64,000 bases of DNA from Aliidongia dinghuensis (GTDB taxonomy: Bacteria > Pseudomonadota > Alphaproteobacteria > ATCC43930 > CGMCC-115725): contig NZ_BMJQ01000004.1 in NCBI RefSeq assembly GCF_014643535.1, positions 248,001-312,000 on the forward strand, written 5' to 3'. The notes beneath the pieces are model-generated. The model ran no database searches and was not told the origin of the DNA. It saw nothing but the letters and a program-made list of their open reading frames with translations. Of this stretch, positions 49,502 to 58,935 are shown one piece after another. The translations under genes and the position numbers were made by a program. Numbering within the stretch: position 1 is the stretch's first letter; every line of letters starts with the position of its first letter.

Positions 49502-50374
49502 CTATTCGAGCTTGTAGCGCCGGCGGCCGGCCAGGTCCTGGATATATTGCCAGGCGACGCGACCCGACCGGCCGCCGCGGGTCACGGCCCATTCATTTGC
49601 TTCCGCGACGAGGCTCGGATCGTCGATCTCGATGCCGTAGCGCTCGACATAGCCGCGGATGATCGCAAGATAGGTCTGCTGGTCGCAGGCGTGGAAGCCC
49701 AGCCACAGGCCGAACCGGTCGCTGAGCGAGATCTTCTCCTCGACCGCCTCGCCTGGATTGACCGCGGAGGAGCGCTCGTTGTCGATCATGTCGCGCGGCA
49801 TCAGGTGCCGGCGGTTCGAGGTCGCATAGAGCACGACGTTCGCCGGCCGGCCCTCGATGCCGCCGTCGAGCACGGCCTTCAGCGATTTGTAGGCGGCATC
49901 GTCATGGTCGAACGACAGATCGTCGCAGAACAGGATGAAGCGGTGCGGCTCGCCGCGCAGCTGGTCCAAGAGCCGGGGCAGCGACGGGATGTCCTCGCGA
50001 TGGATCTCGACGAGCTTGAGCTTGCCCGGCGCGCCTGCCGGCATGGATGTCAGCACCTCGGCATGGATGGCCTTGACGAGCGAGCTCTTGCCCATGCCGC
50101 GCGAGCCCCAGAGCAGGGCGTTGTTGGCCGGGAACCCGGCGGCGAACTGCTCCGTATTCTCCAAGAGGATGTCGCGGACGCGCTCGACCCCGCGCAGCAG
50201 CTTGAGCTCGACCCGGCTCACGGCCGGCACCGGGACCAGGCGGTCGCTTTCGGCGTGCCAGGAGAAGGCATCGGCCCCCGCGAGATCGACGGGCGGCGCT
50301 GGTGGCGGGGCCAGACGGTCGAGCGCATCGGCGATGCGGGTCAGGAGAAGGTCGAGCGAGGCGGGCTGGGTCAT
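49502..50374 (-). CDS. DUF815-family ATP-binding protein
   Basis: 290 residues. AAA-type ATPase with Walker A GSRGMGKSSLVKA and Walker B FILFCDDLSF; conserved SNRRHL and RFGLWLGFHAC segments are typical of DUF815. The family is widespread in proteobacteria without a defined biochemical role. In alphaproteobacteria it often lies beside yajC, as here, on the opposite strand. The ATG at 50374 gives the common MTQP-type N-terminus. A 16-bp tandem repeat lies just upstream (50388-50421). Confidence 0.87.
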   Translation of the reverse strand: MTQPASLDLLLTRIADALDRLAPPPAPPVDLAGADAFSWHAESDRLVPVPAVSRVELKLLRGVERVRDILLENTEQFAAGFPANNALLWGSRGMGKSSLVKAIHAEVLTSMPAGAPGKLKLVEIHREDIPSLPRLLDQLRGEPHRFILFCDDLSFDHDDAAYKSLKAVLDGGIEGRPANVVLYATSNRRHLMPRDMIDNERSSAVNPGEAVEEKISLSDRFGLWLGFHACDQQTYLAIIRGYVERYGIEIDDPSLVAEANEWAVTRGGRSGRVAWQYIQDLAGRRRYKLE

Positions 50375-50387
50375 CGGTCTCTCGAAC

Positions 50388-50421
50388 TGGAACGGAAGGC
50401 GGGTGGAACGGCAGGCGCGGG
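50388..50421. repeat. 16-bp imperfect tandem repeat upstream of the DUF815 gene
   Basis: TGGAACGGAAGGCGGG (50388-50403) followed by TGGAACGGCAGGCGCGGG (50404-50421), 13 bases before the gene start on the minus strand. Confidence 0.75.
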
Positions 50422-50609
50422 CGACGCTAACATAGCTGGCGCGGCGCAGAAAACCGGGCGGGAATCGGGGCAGGGTCGCGCGCGGCGTTCCCGACCATTG
50501 CTCTTTGCCGTCCTTTCTCGTACCTATGCGCCCCTCCGGACGGCGATCCCGCCGCCGGCCCGTTCGGCTGCGTCCGAACACCGACCACGCGTTCAGGAGT
50601 CCGCCTCGC

Positions 50610-51122
50610 ATGTTGTTCTCGACCGCCTTCGCGCAAACCGCAGCTGGTGGCGGCAGCGATTTCCAGGCTCAGCTCGTGCAGTTCGCGCCGCTGATCATGA
50701 TCGCGGCCGTGTTCTATTTCCTGCTGATCCGGCCGCAGCAGCAGCGCGCGAAGCAACTGAAGACGGCGCTGGCGGCACTCCGTCGCGGCGACAAGATCGT
50801 CACCGCCGGCGGTATGATCGCGAGCGTGTCGCGCGTCATCAACGACGACGAGGTCGAGGTCGAGATCGCGGCGGGCATCAAGGTGCGGGTCGTACGCAGC
50901 ACGATCACGACGATTCTCTCGAAGCCGGAGCCGGCCGGCAAGGACGCTGGCAAGGACAAGGGCGGCAAGTCGGGCGAGACCAAGGACGCGGAGGCCGAGA
51001 CGGGCGAGGGCGGCGAGGGCACCGACGGGTCGGCCAAGCGGCGCCGCGGCCCGGCCAAGCCCGCCGGCAAGGCTCCGGAGACCGAGGCCGCTGACGCCAA
51101 GCCCACGGATGCGCCGAAGTAA
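50610..51122 (+). CDS. yajC: Preprotein translocase subunit YajC
   Basis: 170 residues. A short N-terminal periplasmic stretch, one transmembrane helix (FAPLIMIAAVFYFLLIRPQQ) with the family IRPQQxRxK motif, then GDKIVTAGGMIASVSRV. The C-terminal ~70 residues are a Lys/Glu/Gly-rich extension longer than in E. coli YajC (110 residues). It assists SecDF. GGAG lies 10 bases upstream of the ATG. secD follows after 3 bases. Confidence 0.94.
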   Translation: MLFSTAFAQTAAGGGSDFQAQLVQFAPLIMIAAVFYFLLIRPQQQRAKQLKTALAALRRGDKIVTAGGMIASVSRVINDDEVEVEIAAGIKVRVVRSTITTILSKPEPAGKDAGKDKGGKSGETKDAEAETGEGGEGTDGSAKRRRGPAKPAGKAPETEAADAKPTDAPK

Positions 51123-51125
51123 CCG

Positions 51126-52703
51126 ATGCTGAATTTTCAACCCTGGAAGACCTGGACGGTCATCCTCATCTGCCTCGCGGGCGTGTTCCTGGCGCTGCCC
51201 AACGTCCTGCCGGCGACGGTGGTGGCACAGCTGCCGTCGTGGATGCCGGCGCCGCGCATCAGCTACGGCCTCGACCTGCAGGGCGGCAGCCATCTGCTGC
51301 TCGAGGTCGATCTGAAGTCTGTCACCAAGGAGCGCTTGAACGGCGCGCTCGACGGGCTCCGGACCGCGCTGCTCAAGGACAAGATCGGCTACACCCAGCT
51401 CGCCGTCGAGGGCGACCATATCGCGGTGACGCTGCGCGACGCGGGCGATGCCGACAAGGCCAAGGGCCTGGTGCGCGACGTCGATCCCGATCTCGAGGCC
51501 AGCCAGACGCCGGACGGCAAATTCTCCATCGCCTATAGCGCCCAGTCGATCGCGCAGCGCCGTACCTCCGCCGTCGACCAGTCGATCGAGATCATCCGCC
51601 GCCGCATCGACGAGACCGGCACCAAGGAGCCGACGATCCAGCGCGAGGGCGAGGACCGCATCCTCCTGCAGCTGCCGGGCATCGACAATCCGGAGCATGT
51701 GAAGGAGCTCTTGGGCCGGACCGCCAAGATGACCTTCCAGCTGGTCGACGAGGGTATCTCGCCGGAGGAGGCCAAGGCCGGCCATCTGCCGCCGGGCGAC
51801 GAAATCCTGCCGGGCGACGATGCCGCGGCACGCCAGGGGCAGCCGACCGAATACGTCATCAAGAAGCGCGTCATGGTCGACGGCGGCACGCTCACCAGCG
51901 CATCCGCGACCTTCCAGGACAATCGCCCGGTCATCCAGTTCAAGTTCGATTCCTCGGGCGCCCGCCGCTTCGCCGACACGACGCGCGACAATGTCCACAA
52001 GCGCTTCGCCATCGTGCTCGACAACAAGGTGATCTCCGCGCCCGTGATCAATGAGCCGATCACCGGCGGCCAGGGCATCATTTCGGGCAGCTTCACCGTG
52101 CAGAGTGCCAACGACCTGGCCCTGCTGCTTCGGGCGGGCGCGCTGCCGGCGCCGCTCACGATCCTCGAGGAACGCACGGTCGGCCCCGACCTCGGCGCAG
52201 ACTCCATCCGGGCCGGCACGACCGCCTGCCTGGTCGCGGTCGGGCTCGTCGGCGTCTTCATGATCGTGTTCTACGGCCTGTTCGGCATCTATGCGAACAT
52301 CGCGCTGTTCTTCAACCTGTGCCTGCTCCTGGCGGCGCTCTCGACGCTCGGCGCCACGCTGACGCTGCCCGGCATCGCCGGCATTGCGCTGACACTCGGC
52401 ATGGCGGTCGACGCCAACGTGCTGGTGAACGAGCGCATCCGTGAGGAGGCGCGGCACGGCCGCGGCGTCATCTCCGCGATCGACGCCGGGTTCAGCCGCG
52501 CCTATGCGACGATCATCGACGCCAACGTCACCCACCTGATCGCCGGCTCGCTGCTGTTCGAGCTGGGTTCGGGACCGGTCAAGGGCTTCGCGGTCACGCT
52601 CTGCCTCGGCATCCTGACCTCGCTCTTCACCACCATGCTGGTGTCCCGTCTCCTCGTCGTCTGGTGGCTGCGCCGTACGCGCCCCAAGGCGATCCCGATC
52701 TAA
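51126..52703 (+). CDS. secD: Protein translocase subunit SecD
   Basis: 525 residues. GLDLQGGSHLLLEVD is the SecD P1 hallmark; a large periplasmic region and six transmembrane helices follow, with GIALTLGMAVDANVLVNERIREE, the conserved TM4 motif with the Asp of the proton path. It uses proton motive force to pull secreted chains through SecY. It is coupled with yajC and secF. Confidence 0.96.
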   Translation: MLNFQPWKTWTVILICLAGVFLALPNVLPATVVAQLPSWMPAPRISYGLDLQGGSHLLLEVDLKSVTKERLNGALDGLRTALLKDKIGYTQLAVEGDHIAVTLRDAGDADKAKGLVRDVDPDLEASQTPDGKFSIAYSAQSIAQRRTSAVDQSIEIIRRRIDETGTKEPTIQREGEDRILLQLPGIDNPEHVKELLGRTAKMTFQLVDEGISPEEAKAGHLPPGDEILPGDDAAARQGQPTEYVIKKRVMVDGGTLTSASATFQDNRPVIQFKFDSSGARRFADTTRDNVHKRFAIVLDNKVISAPVINEPITGGQGIISGSFTVQSANDLALLLRAGALPAPLTILEERTVGPDLGADSIRAGTTACLVAVGLVGVFMIVFYGLFGIYANIALFFNLCLLLAALSTLGATLTLPGIAGIALTLGMAVDANVLVNERIREEARHGRGVISAIDAGFSRAYATIIDANVTHLIAGSLLFELGSGPVKGFAVTLCLGILTSLFTTMLVSRLLVVWWLRRTRPKAIPI

Positions 52704-52716
52704 GGTCAACCGATCC

Positions 52717-53658
52717 ATGCGCCCGCTTTTAGTTTTTCTGCATGAGCCGCCGCACATTCCGTTCGTGAAGCTGCACACGCTGGGCTTTGTGGTCTCGATC
52801 CTGCTGACACTCGCGTCGGTCGGTCTGCTCGCGACCAGGGGCCTCAATTTCGGCATCGACTTCCGCGGCGGCATCGTCATGGAAGTGAAGGCCCCGGGCG
52901 GCAAGGCTGATCTCGAGGCCATGCGCGGCCAGCTCAACGGGCTGGGTTTGGGCGAAGTGTCGCTGCAGACCTTCGGCCAGCCGGACGACGTGCTGATCCG
53001 CCTGCCGCGCCAGCCGGGCGACGACGCGGCGCAGAACAAGGGAGTCGAGACCGCCCGGAACTCGCTCGGCCCAACTTATGAATACCGCCGCACGGAGGTG
53101 GTCGGCCCCAAGGTCGGCGGCGAGCTCATCCATGCGGGCACGATCGCGACCATGCTGGCGATCCTGGCGATCGCGGCCTATGTCTGGTTCCGCTTCGAGT
53201 GGCAGTTCGGCCTCGGCGCCGTGATCTCGACCTTCCACGACGTGATCACGACCTTGGGCCTGTTCTCGCTGCTGCAGCTCGAGTTCAATCTGACGACGCT
53301 CGCCGCGATCCTGACCATCGCCGGCTATTCGATCAACGACACGGTCGTGATCTATGACCGCGTGCGCGAGACCATGCGCAAGTTCAAGCAGATGCCGCTC
53401 GGCGGCGTCATCGACTTGAGCCTGAACGAGACGCTGTCGCGCACCGTGCTCACCTCGTCGGTGACGGCGGTGGCCGTGCTGGCGCTCCTGCTGTTCGGCG
53501 GCGAGGTCATCCGCGGCTTCAGCGCCGCGATGCTCTGGGGTATCGTGATCGGCACCTATTCGTCGCTGTTCATCGCGGCGCCGCTGCTGCTGCACGCGAA
53601 GCCGCGCCGCGGCGGCGAGAAGCCGGCGCCGGCAGGAACGGCGCCGACCAAGGCTTAA
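52717..53658 (+). CDS. secF: Protein translocase subunit SecF
   Basis: 313 residues. GLNFGIDFRGGIVMEV near the N-terminus and IAGYSINDTVVIYDRVRE in helix 4 are SecF signatures. It completes the SecDF pair; the start is 13 bases after secD. The Mth938-like gene follows after 12 bases. Confidence 0.96.
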   Translation: MRPLLVFLHEPPHIPFVKLHTLGFVVSILLTLASVGLLATRGLNFGIDFRGGIVMEVKAPGGKADLEAMRGQLNGLGLGEVSLQTFGQPDDVLIRLPRQPGDDAAQNKGVETARNSLGPTYEYRRTEVVGPKVGGELIHAGTIATMLAILAIAAYVWFRFEWQFGLGAVISTFHDVITTLGLFSLLQLEFNLTTLAAILTIAGYSINDTVVIYDRVRETMRKFKQMPLGGVIDLSLNETLSRTVLTSSVTAVAVLALLLFGGEVIRGFSAAMLWGIVIGTYSSLFIAAPLLLHAKPRRGGEKPAPAGTAPTKA

Positions 53659-53670
53659 AAGGGCCGCCCC

Positions 53671-54051
53671 ATGGACGTGACGCCGATCATCCCGGCCGGC
53701 AAGCAGGTGCTCGAGCGCTACGGCACCGAAGGCTTCCGGGTGAGCGGCACGCTCCATCAAGGGGCCATCCTGCTGTTCCCGGACGAGACGCTTGCCTGGG
53801 CGCCGCGCGCCATGGCCGAGGTCACCGAGGCGAGCCTGGCACCGGTCGTGGCCCGCGGCGGCGTCGAGATCCTGCTGCTCGGCTGCGGCCGGCGGATGGC
53901 GCTGGTGCCGCCGGCGCTGCGCGCCCACCTCAAGGCGGCCGGGGTCGTGATCGACGCCATGGATACGGGGGCAGCCTGCCGAACCTACAGCGTGCTCCTG
54001 GGCGAGGGGCGGCGCGTTGCGGCCGCCCTTCTGCCGATAACGGCCGAGTAG
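53671..54051 (+). CDS. Mth938-like domain protein (DUF498/DUF598)
   Basis: 126 residues. EILLLGCGRRMALVPPALRAHLKAAGVVIDAMDTGAACRTYSVLLGEGR is the conserved core of the Mth938/NDUFAF3-like fold; the cysteine-glycine LGCG pair and the DTGAACRTYSVL segment are typical. Mitochondrial relatives (NDUFAF3) assist complex I assembly; a bacterial role is inferred. The genes for secDF and the NDUFAF6-like protein are close, which fits that idea. Confidence 0.88.
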   Translation: MDVTPIIPAGKQVLERYGTEGFRVSGTLHQGAILLFPDETLAWAPRAMAEVTEASLAPVVARGGVEILLLGCGRRMALVPPALRAHLKAAGVVIDAMDTGAACRTYSVLLGEGRRVAAALLPITAE

Positions 54052-54071
54052 TACTCGATACCTGCCCGATT

Positions 54072-54089
54072 AATGACACGGGTGTCATT
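54072..54089. promoter_or_regulatory. Perfect 8-bp palindrome upstream of a small secreted protein
   Basis: AATGACAC (54072-54079), GG, GTGTCATT (54082-54089). It lies 76 bases before the next start. The compact 18-base symmetry is typical of a dimeric repressor operator (TetR- or MarR-like); no regulator is adjacent. Confidence 0.5.
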
Positions 54090-54164
54090 GGAGAAATTCA
54101 CGCGGCTCACCCGTATATCCTCATGTTGGGTCGACATTGTCGGCCACGACGGAGGACATTCGAG

Positions 54165-54494
54165 ATGGAACCTTGCAAGCGGGGGTATCGGGGCCATACG
54201 GCCATTGCCGCCATCGGTGGCCTGATCGCGATTGCCGGCTTCGGCCTTGCAACCCTGCAGATGGCTCATGCTGACGACGACGACTGGCATACCGAGGCGA
54301 CGCGCCCTGTGGCAACGGACTCTCGGCCGTGCCAGCCGAAAGCCGAGGCCGACCGTGACGACGCCATGCCGCGGGTCGCGGAAAAGCCCCAGCGCGAGAC
54401 GCTCTACGTGCCGCCGAGCCAGGTCCGGTCGCTACCGTCCTTCCCTTATATGCTGACCGCCTACCAGACCGCCGACGTCGCGCGCCCGCACTGA
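54165..54494 (+). CDS. Small exported protein
   Basis: 109 residues from an ATG with GGAGG 9 bases upstream. After a basic MEPCKRGYRGH start comes an apolar helix (TAIAAIGGLIAIAGFGLATLQ), then MAHADDDD, resembling a signal peptide with a cleavage site before an acidic segment. The C-terminus has YVPPSQVRSLPSFPYMLTAYQ. Family unknown. A palindromic operator-like site lies upstream. Confidence 0.6.
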   Translation: MEPCKRGYRGHTAIAAIGGLIAIAGFGLATLQMAHADDDDWHTEATRPVATDSRPCQPKAEADRDDAMPRVAEKPQRETLYVPPSQVRSLPSFPYMLTAYQTADVARPH

Positions 54495-54545
54495 CGAGGG
54501 CGCGCTGACGGGGCCTAGCCGAAAAACCGAAAAGAGAACCAAGGA

Positions 54546-54758
54546 ATGATGAAGCAGATCGCAGTGATTGCTGTGGCCGCCGTCCTGCTGGCCGGTTGCT
54601 CAAACCTTAGCCGTGCGGAGCAGCGGGCGCTGTCGGGCGGCGCCATCGGTGCGGCCGGCGGTGTGGCACTCGCAGCCGCGACCGGCGGCACCAGCCTGCT
54701 CGCCGGCGGCCTGATCGGCGCCGGCGCCGGTGCCACGATCGGCGCGCTCACCAAGTAA
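54546..54758 (+). CDS. Glycine-zipper lipoprotein
   Basis: 70 residues. Lipoprotein signal with lipobox LLAGC (Cys18), then GGAIGAAGGVALAAATGG and LIGAGAGATIGAL, a Gly-zipper region that inserts into membranes. Entericidin/OsmB-like small lipoproteins have this form. Two adjacent ATGs (54546, 54549) fit the AAGGA/AGAGA site; either may be used. A clear terminator follows. Confidence 0.75.
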   Translation: MMKQIAVIAVAAVLLAGCSNLSRAEQRALSGGAIGAAGGVALAAATGGTSLLAGGLIGAGAGATIGALTK

Positions 54759-54775
54759 GCCCGCGCCCAAAAGAA

Positions 54776-54812
54776 AAGGCGCCCGGCCGAAGAAGGTCGG
54801 GCGCCTTTGTCT
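54776..54812 (+). terminator. Intrinsic terminator after the glycine-zipper gene
   Basis: 13-bp stem AAGGCGCCCGGCC (54776-54788) / GGTCGGGCGCCTT (54795-54807) with one G-T pair and loop GAAGAA, followed by TTTGTCTT; it also has A-residues on the 5' side (bidirectional with sodB). Confidence 0.85.
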
Positions 54813-54843
54813 TGCCTGCTTTTGTCTCTTCCGCTTGCGGGGA

Positions 54844-55443
54844 TCAGGCCTTCGCCAGGTTCTCCGCGACGAAGTCCCAGTTCACCAGCTTGTCGAGGAA
54901 GGTCTGGACGAAGTCCGGCCGGCGGTTCTGGAAGTCGAGGTAATAGGCATGCTCCCAGACGTCGACGGTCAGGAGCGCCTTCTGGCCGTTGATCATCGGC
55001 GTCACCGCGTTCGCGGTCTTCGTGATCTTGAGCTCGCCGCCGTCCAGCACCAGCCAGGCCCAGCCCGAGCCGAACTGGCCGACCGCGGCCGCCTTGAAGG
55101 CTTCCTTGAACTTGTCGAGGCCGCCGAAGGTCTTCTCGATCCGGTCGGCCAGCGCGCCGGTCGGCGCACCGCCGCCATTCGGCTTCATGCAGTGCCAGAA
55201 GAAGGTGTGGTTCCACACCTGGGCGGCGTTGTTGAAGATGCCGACCTTGGATTCATCCTTGGCCGACGCGAGGATGATCTCTTCCAGCGACTGCGACGCC
55301 GCCGGCGTGTCCTTCACGAGGTTGTTCAGGTTCGTGACATAGGCCTGATGATGCTTGCCGTAGTGGAACTCGAACGTCTGCGCCGACATGTGCGGCTCAA
55401 GAGCGTTCTTCGGATACGGCAGAGGGGGAAGCTCGAATGCCAT
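54844..55443 (-). CDS. sodB: Superoxide dismutase, Fe type
   Basis: 199 residues. Metal ligands His (HYGKHHQAYV), His (WNHTFFWH), Asp-His (DVWEHAYYLDF) are all present. The conserved Gln in AAQVWNHTFF and the GQFGSGWAWLV segment point to the iron-dependent form. No signal peptide, so it is cytoplasmic. It stands alone; the minus-strand terminator is shared with the previous gene. Confidence 0.96.
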   Translation of the reverse strand: MAFELPPLPYPKNALEPHMSAQTFEFHYGKHHQAYVTNLNNLVKDTPAASQSLEEIILASAKDESKVGIFNNAAQVWNHTFFWHCMKPNGGGAPTGALADRIEKTFGGLDKFKEAFKAAAVGQFGSGWAWLVLDGGELKITKTANAVTPMINGQKALLTVDVWEHAYYLDFQNRRPDFVQTFLDKLVNWDFVAENLAKA

Positions 55444-55668
55444 GGAGACCTCGTTCGGTAGGTTCCGAAAGAATGGAACGGCGCTTGCTCGGGAGGGGAG
55501 CCTGACGCCGGTGGGAACACCAGGGGCGTCGGAACCGATCCACCCGCGGGCGCGGGACGGGGCGGGCCACCGGTCGATGACCCGCCATAGGAGATATGTT
55601 GCGGCGGCCGGCTTTGGAAGCGAAAAGGATGGGGCCTCAACGCTTTCTCACCGATCGGACCTTGTTTC

Positions 55669-56547
55669 ATGCCGTCGCGTCCCGCCGAAGCCGCCCAGCC
55701 GGTCGATGTCCAGCCAGTCGATCCTGGGCCGATCGATCTCGTGCGGCGCTACGACCATGACCGCTTCCTGGCCTCGCTGTTCGCGCCGGCGGGGCTGCGC
55801 CCGGCGATCTGGGCGCTGCTCGCGTTCAATCTGGAGATCGCCCGGGTGCGCGAGGTGGTGAGCCAGCCGGTCATCGGCCAGATCCGCCTGCAATGGTGGC
55901 GCGACGCGCTCGACGAGATTTACACCGGCAAGCCGCCACGCCGGCATGAGGTGGTCGAGCCGCTGGCGGCGGCGATCGTCGCGCACGGCCTGACACGCAC
56001 CCACTTCGACACGATGATCGACGGCCGCGAGTTCGATCTCGGCGACGAGCCTCCGGCGAGCCTGGATGCGCTCGAGCGCTATCTCGAGCAGACTTCGTCC
56101 CGCCTCATCGACCTGGAGCTCGAGGTGCTGGGCGTCACCGCACCGGCCGCGTTCGAGGCGGCACGCCATGCCGGCGTGGCGTGGGGGCTCATCGGACTCG
56201 TCCGCGCCGTGCCGTTCCACGCGGCGCAGGGGCGGATCTACCTGCCGGCCGACCTGATGGCCGGGGCGGGGATCGATCGCGATGTGCTGCTGGCCGGCAA
56301 GGGGGCTTCGGCGGTGCTGGTGAAGCCGTTGGTCGACCGGGCGGCGGAGCATCTCATGGCCGTGCGACGCCGGCGCAAGGAGATTCCGCGCAAGGCGGTG
56401 TCGGCGCTGCTGGTCGCCCGTCAGGCGGCGGCCTATCTGCGCCGGCTGGTGCAATCGGGCTACGATCCGTTCGATCCGCACGTCAACGCGCCCGACCCGG
56501 GAGCCGTGTTCCGGCTCGCCGTCGGGCGATATCTCGCCTTGATCTAG
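55669..56547 (+). CDS. Squalene/phytoene synthase family protein (NDUFAF6-like)
   Basis: 292 residues. The isoprenyl-synthase fold is recognisable (DRFLASLFAPAGLRPAIWALLAFNLEIARVRE, then RLQWWRDALDEIY), but the DxxxD pairs of true squalene/phytoene synthases are only partly kept, and the second one is absent. This form matches the NDUFAF6/C8orf38 group linked to complex I assembly. It lies near the Mth938-like (NDUFAF3-type) gene, supporting that role. A catalytic terpenoid function is less likely but cannot be excluded. Confidence 0.8.
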   Translation: MPSRPAEAAQPVDVQPVDPGPIDLVRRYDHDRFLASLFAPAGLRPAIWALLAFNLEIARVREVVSQPVIGQIRLQWWRDALDEIYTGKPPRRHEVVEPLAAAIVAHGLTRTHFDTMIDGREFDLGDEPPASLDALERYLEQTSSRLIDLELEVLGVTAPAAFEAARHAGVAWGLIGLVRAVPFHAAQGRIYLPADLMAGAGIDRDVLLAGKGASAVLVKPLVDRAAEHLMAVRRRRKEIPRKAVSALLVARQAAAYLRRLVQSGYDPFDPHVNAPDPGAVFRLAVGRYLALI

Positions 56548-56561
56548 GGGAAATACCGCCG

Positions 56562-57476
56562 TTGCGCGCCTGGATGCGGCGATGCGGATTGGCATGTGCG
56601 TTGGCCTTGGCGGCCTGCGCTGCAGGCGCGCCGGCGCCGCCAGGGACGCTAGCTGGGGTGGCCGGGCCCGAAGAGGTGACGGACCGGGCGCAGCTCTGGT
56701 GGGTACCGGTCCGGCCCTATATCGACAGCGACGCGACCTTCCTGCTCGAAACCATGGTCTATCGCCCGCCGGGTCCGGGGCCGTTCCCGCTCGTCACGAT
56801 CAACCACGGCCTGCCGGCCGACAAATGGAGCCTGAGGGCCGTGAAGCCGGCCTTTGCGGCGGCGGCCCATTGGTGGGTTGCCCGGGGCTATGCCGTAGCC
56901 GTGCCGCTGCGCCGCGGCGTCGGCCGCTCCCAGGGCGATTTCGTCGAGGCGAGCGACGATTGCAGCACTGAAGACCTCGTCCAACTCGCCTATGTCGGCG
57001 CGCTCGATCTGCGTGGTGTGGTCGATTATCTCGCCCGGCAACCGTTCGTCGATCCGCACAGCATCGTCATCGTCGGCCAGTCGGCGAGCGGCTTCAGCGG
57101 CCTGGCGCTCGCGGCCGACCCGCCGGCCGGCGTTGCGGCGCTGATCGCCTTTGCGCCGGGCGTCGGCGGCTATGGCAATGGCGAGATCTGCGGTGGGACT
57201 GAGGCGCTGATCGAGGCGGCACGGCAGCTCGGCCAGCGCGGCAAATTGCCGGAGCTCTGGCTCTATGCGCAGAACGACCGCTGGTTCGGCGCGATCGGCG
57301 AACAGATGTTCTATGCCTACCGCTCGGGCGCGCTCGCGCCGATCCGTTTCGTCTCGCTACCGCCGTTCGGCGCGGACGGCCACAGCACGCTCTACCAAGC
57401 CGATCCCGGTTTCTGGGGGCCGGCCGTCAGCGACTTCCTGAAAACCATCCCGGCCCTGTCCGGTGCCGGCGGCTGA
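56562..57476 (+). CDS. Alpha/beta-hydrolase lipoprotein (dienelactone-hydrolase-like)
   Basis: 304 residues. A TTG at 56562 is preferred, 8 bases after AGGGG; an ATG at 56574 is farther. Lipobox LAAC with Cys about 19-23. The hydrolase core has the oxyanion NHGLPAD, nucleophile GQSASG, an acidic residue in YAQNDRW and a closing His in GADGHST, so the Ser-Asp-His triad is complete. It is the lipid-anchored, exported version of a small-ester hydrolase. The substrate is not determinable. Confidence 0.82.
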   Translation: MRAWMRRCGLACALALAACAAGAPAPPGTLAGVAGPEEVTDRAQLWWVPVRPYIDSDATFLLETMVYRPPGPGPFPLVTINHGLPADKWSLRAVKPAFAAAAHWWVARGYAVAVPLRRGVGRSQGDFVEASDDCSTEDLVQLAYVGALDLRGVVDYLARQPFVDPHSIVIVGQSASGFSGLALAADPPAGVAALIAFAPGVGGYGNGEICGGTEALIEAARQLGQRGKLPELWLYAQNDRWFGAIGEQMFYAYRSGALAPIRFVSLPPFGADGHSTLYQADPGFWGPAVSDFLKTIPALSGAGG

Positions 57477-57479
57477 CGG

Positions 57480-58838
<1,359 letters not shown>

Positions 58839-58935
58839 CGAAAACCCACTCCAAACCGCGAAAAGCAAACCCCGACTTTACGCGATGCAGCTGGAGCTGT
58901 GCAGCCCGGCGTCCGCAGGGCGGCCCTGCGGGCGT

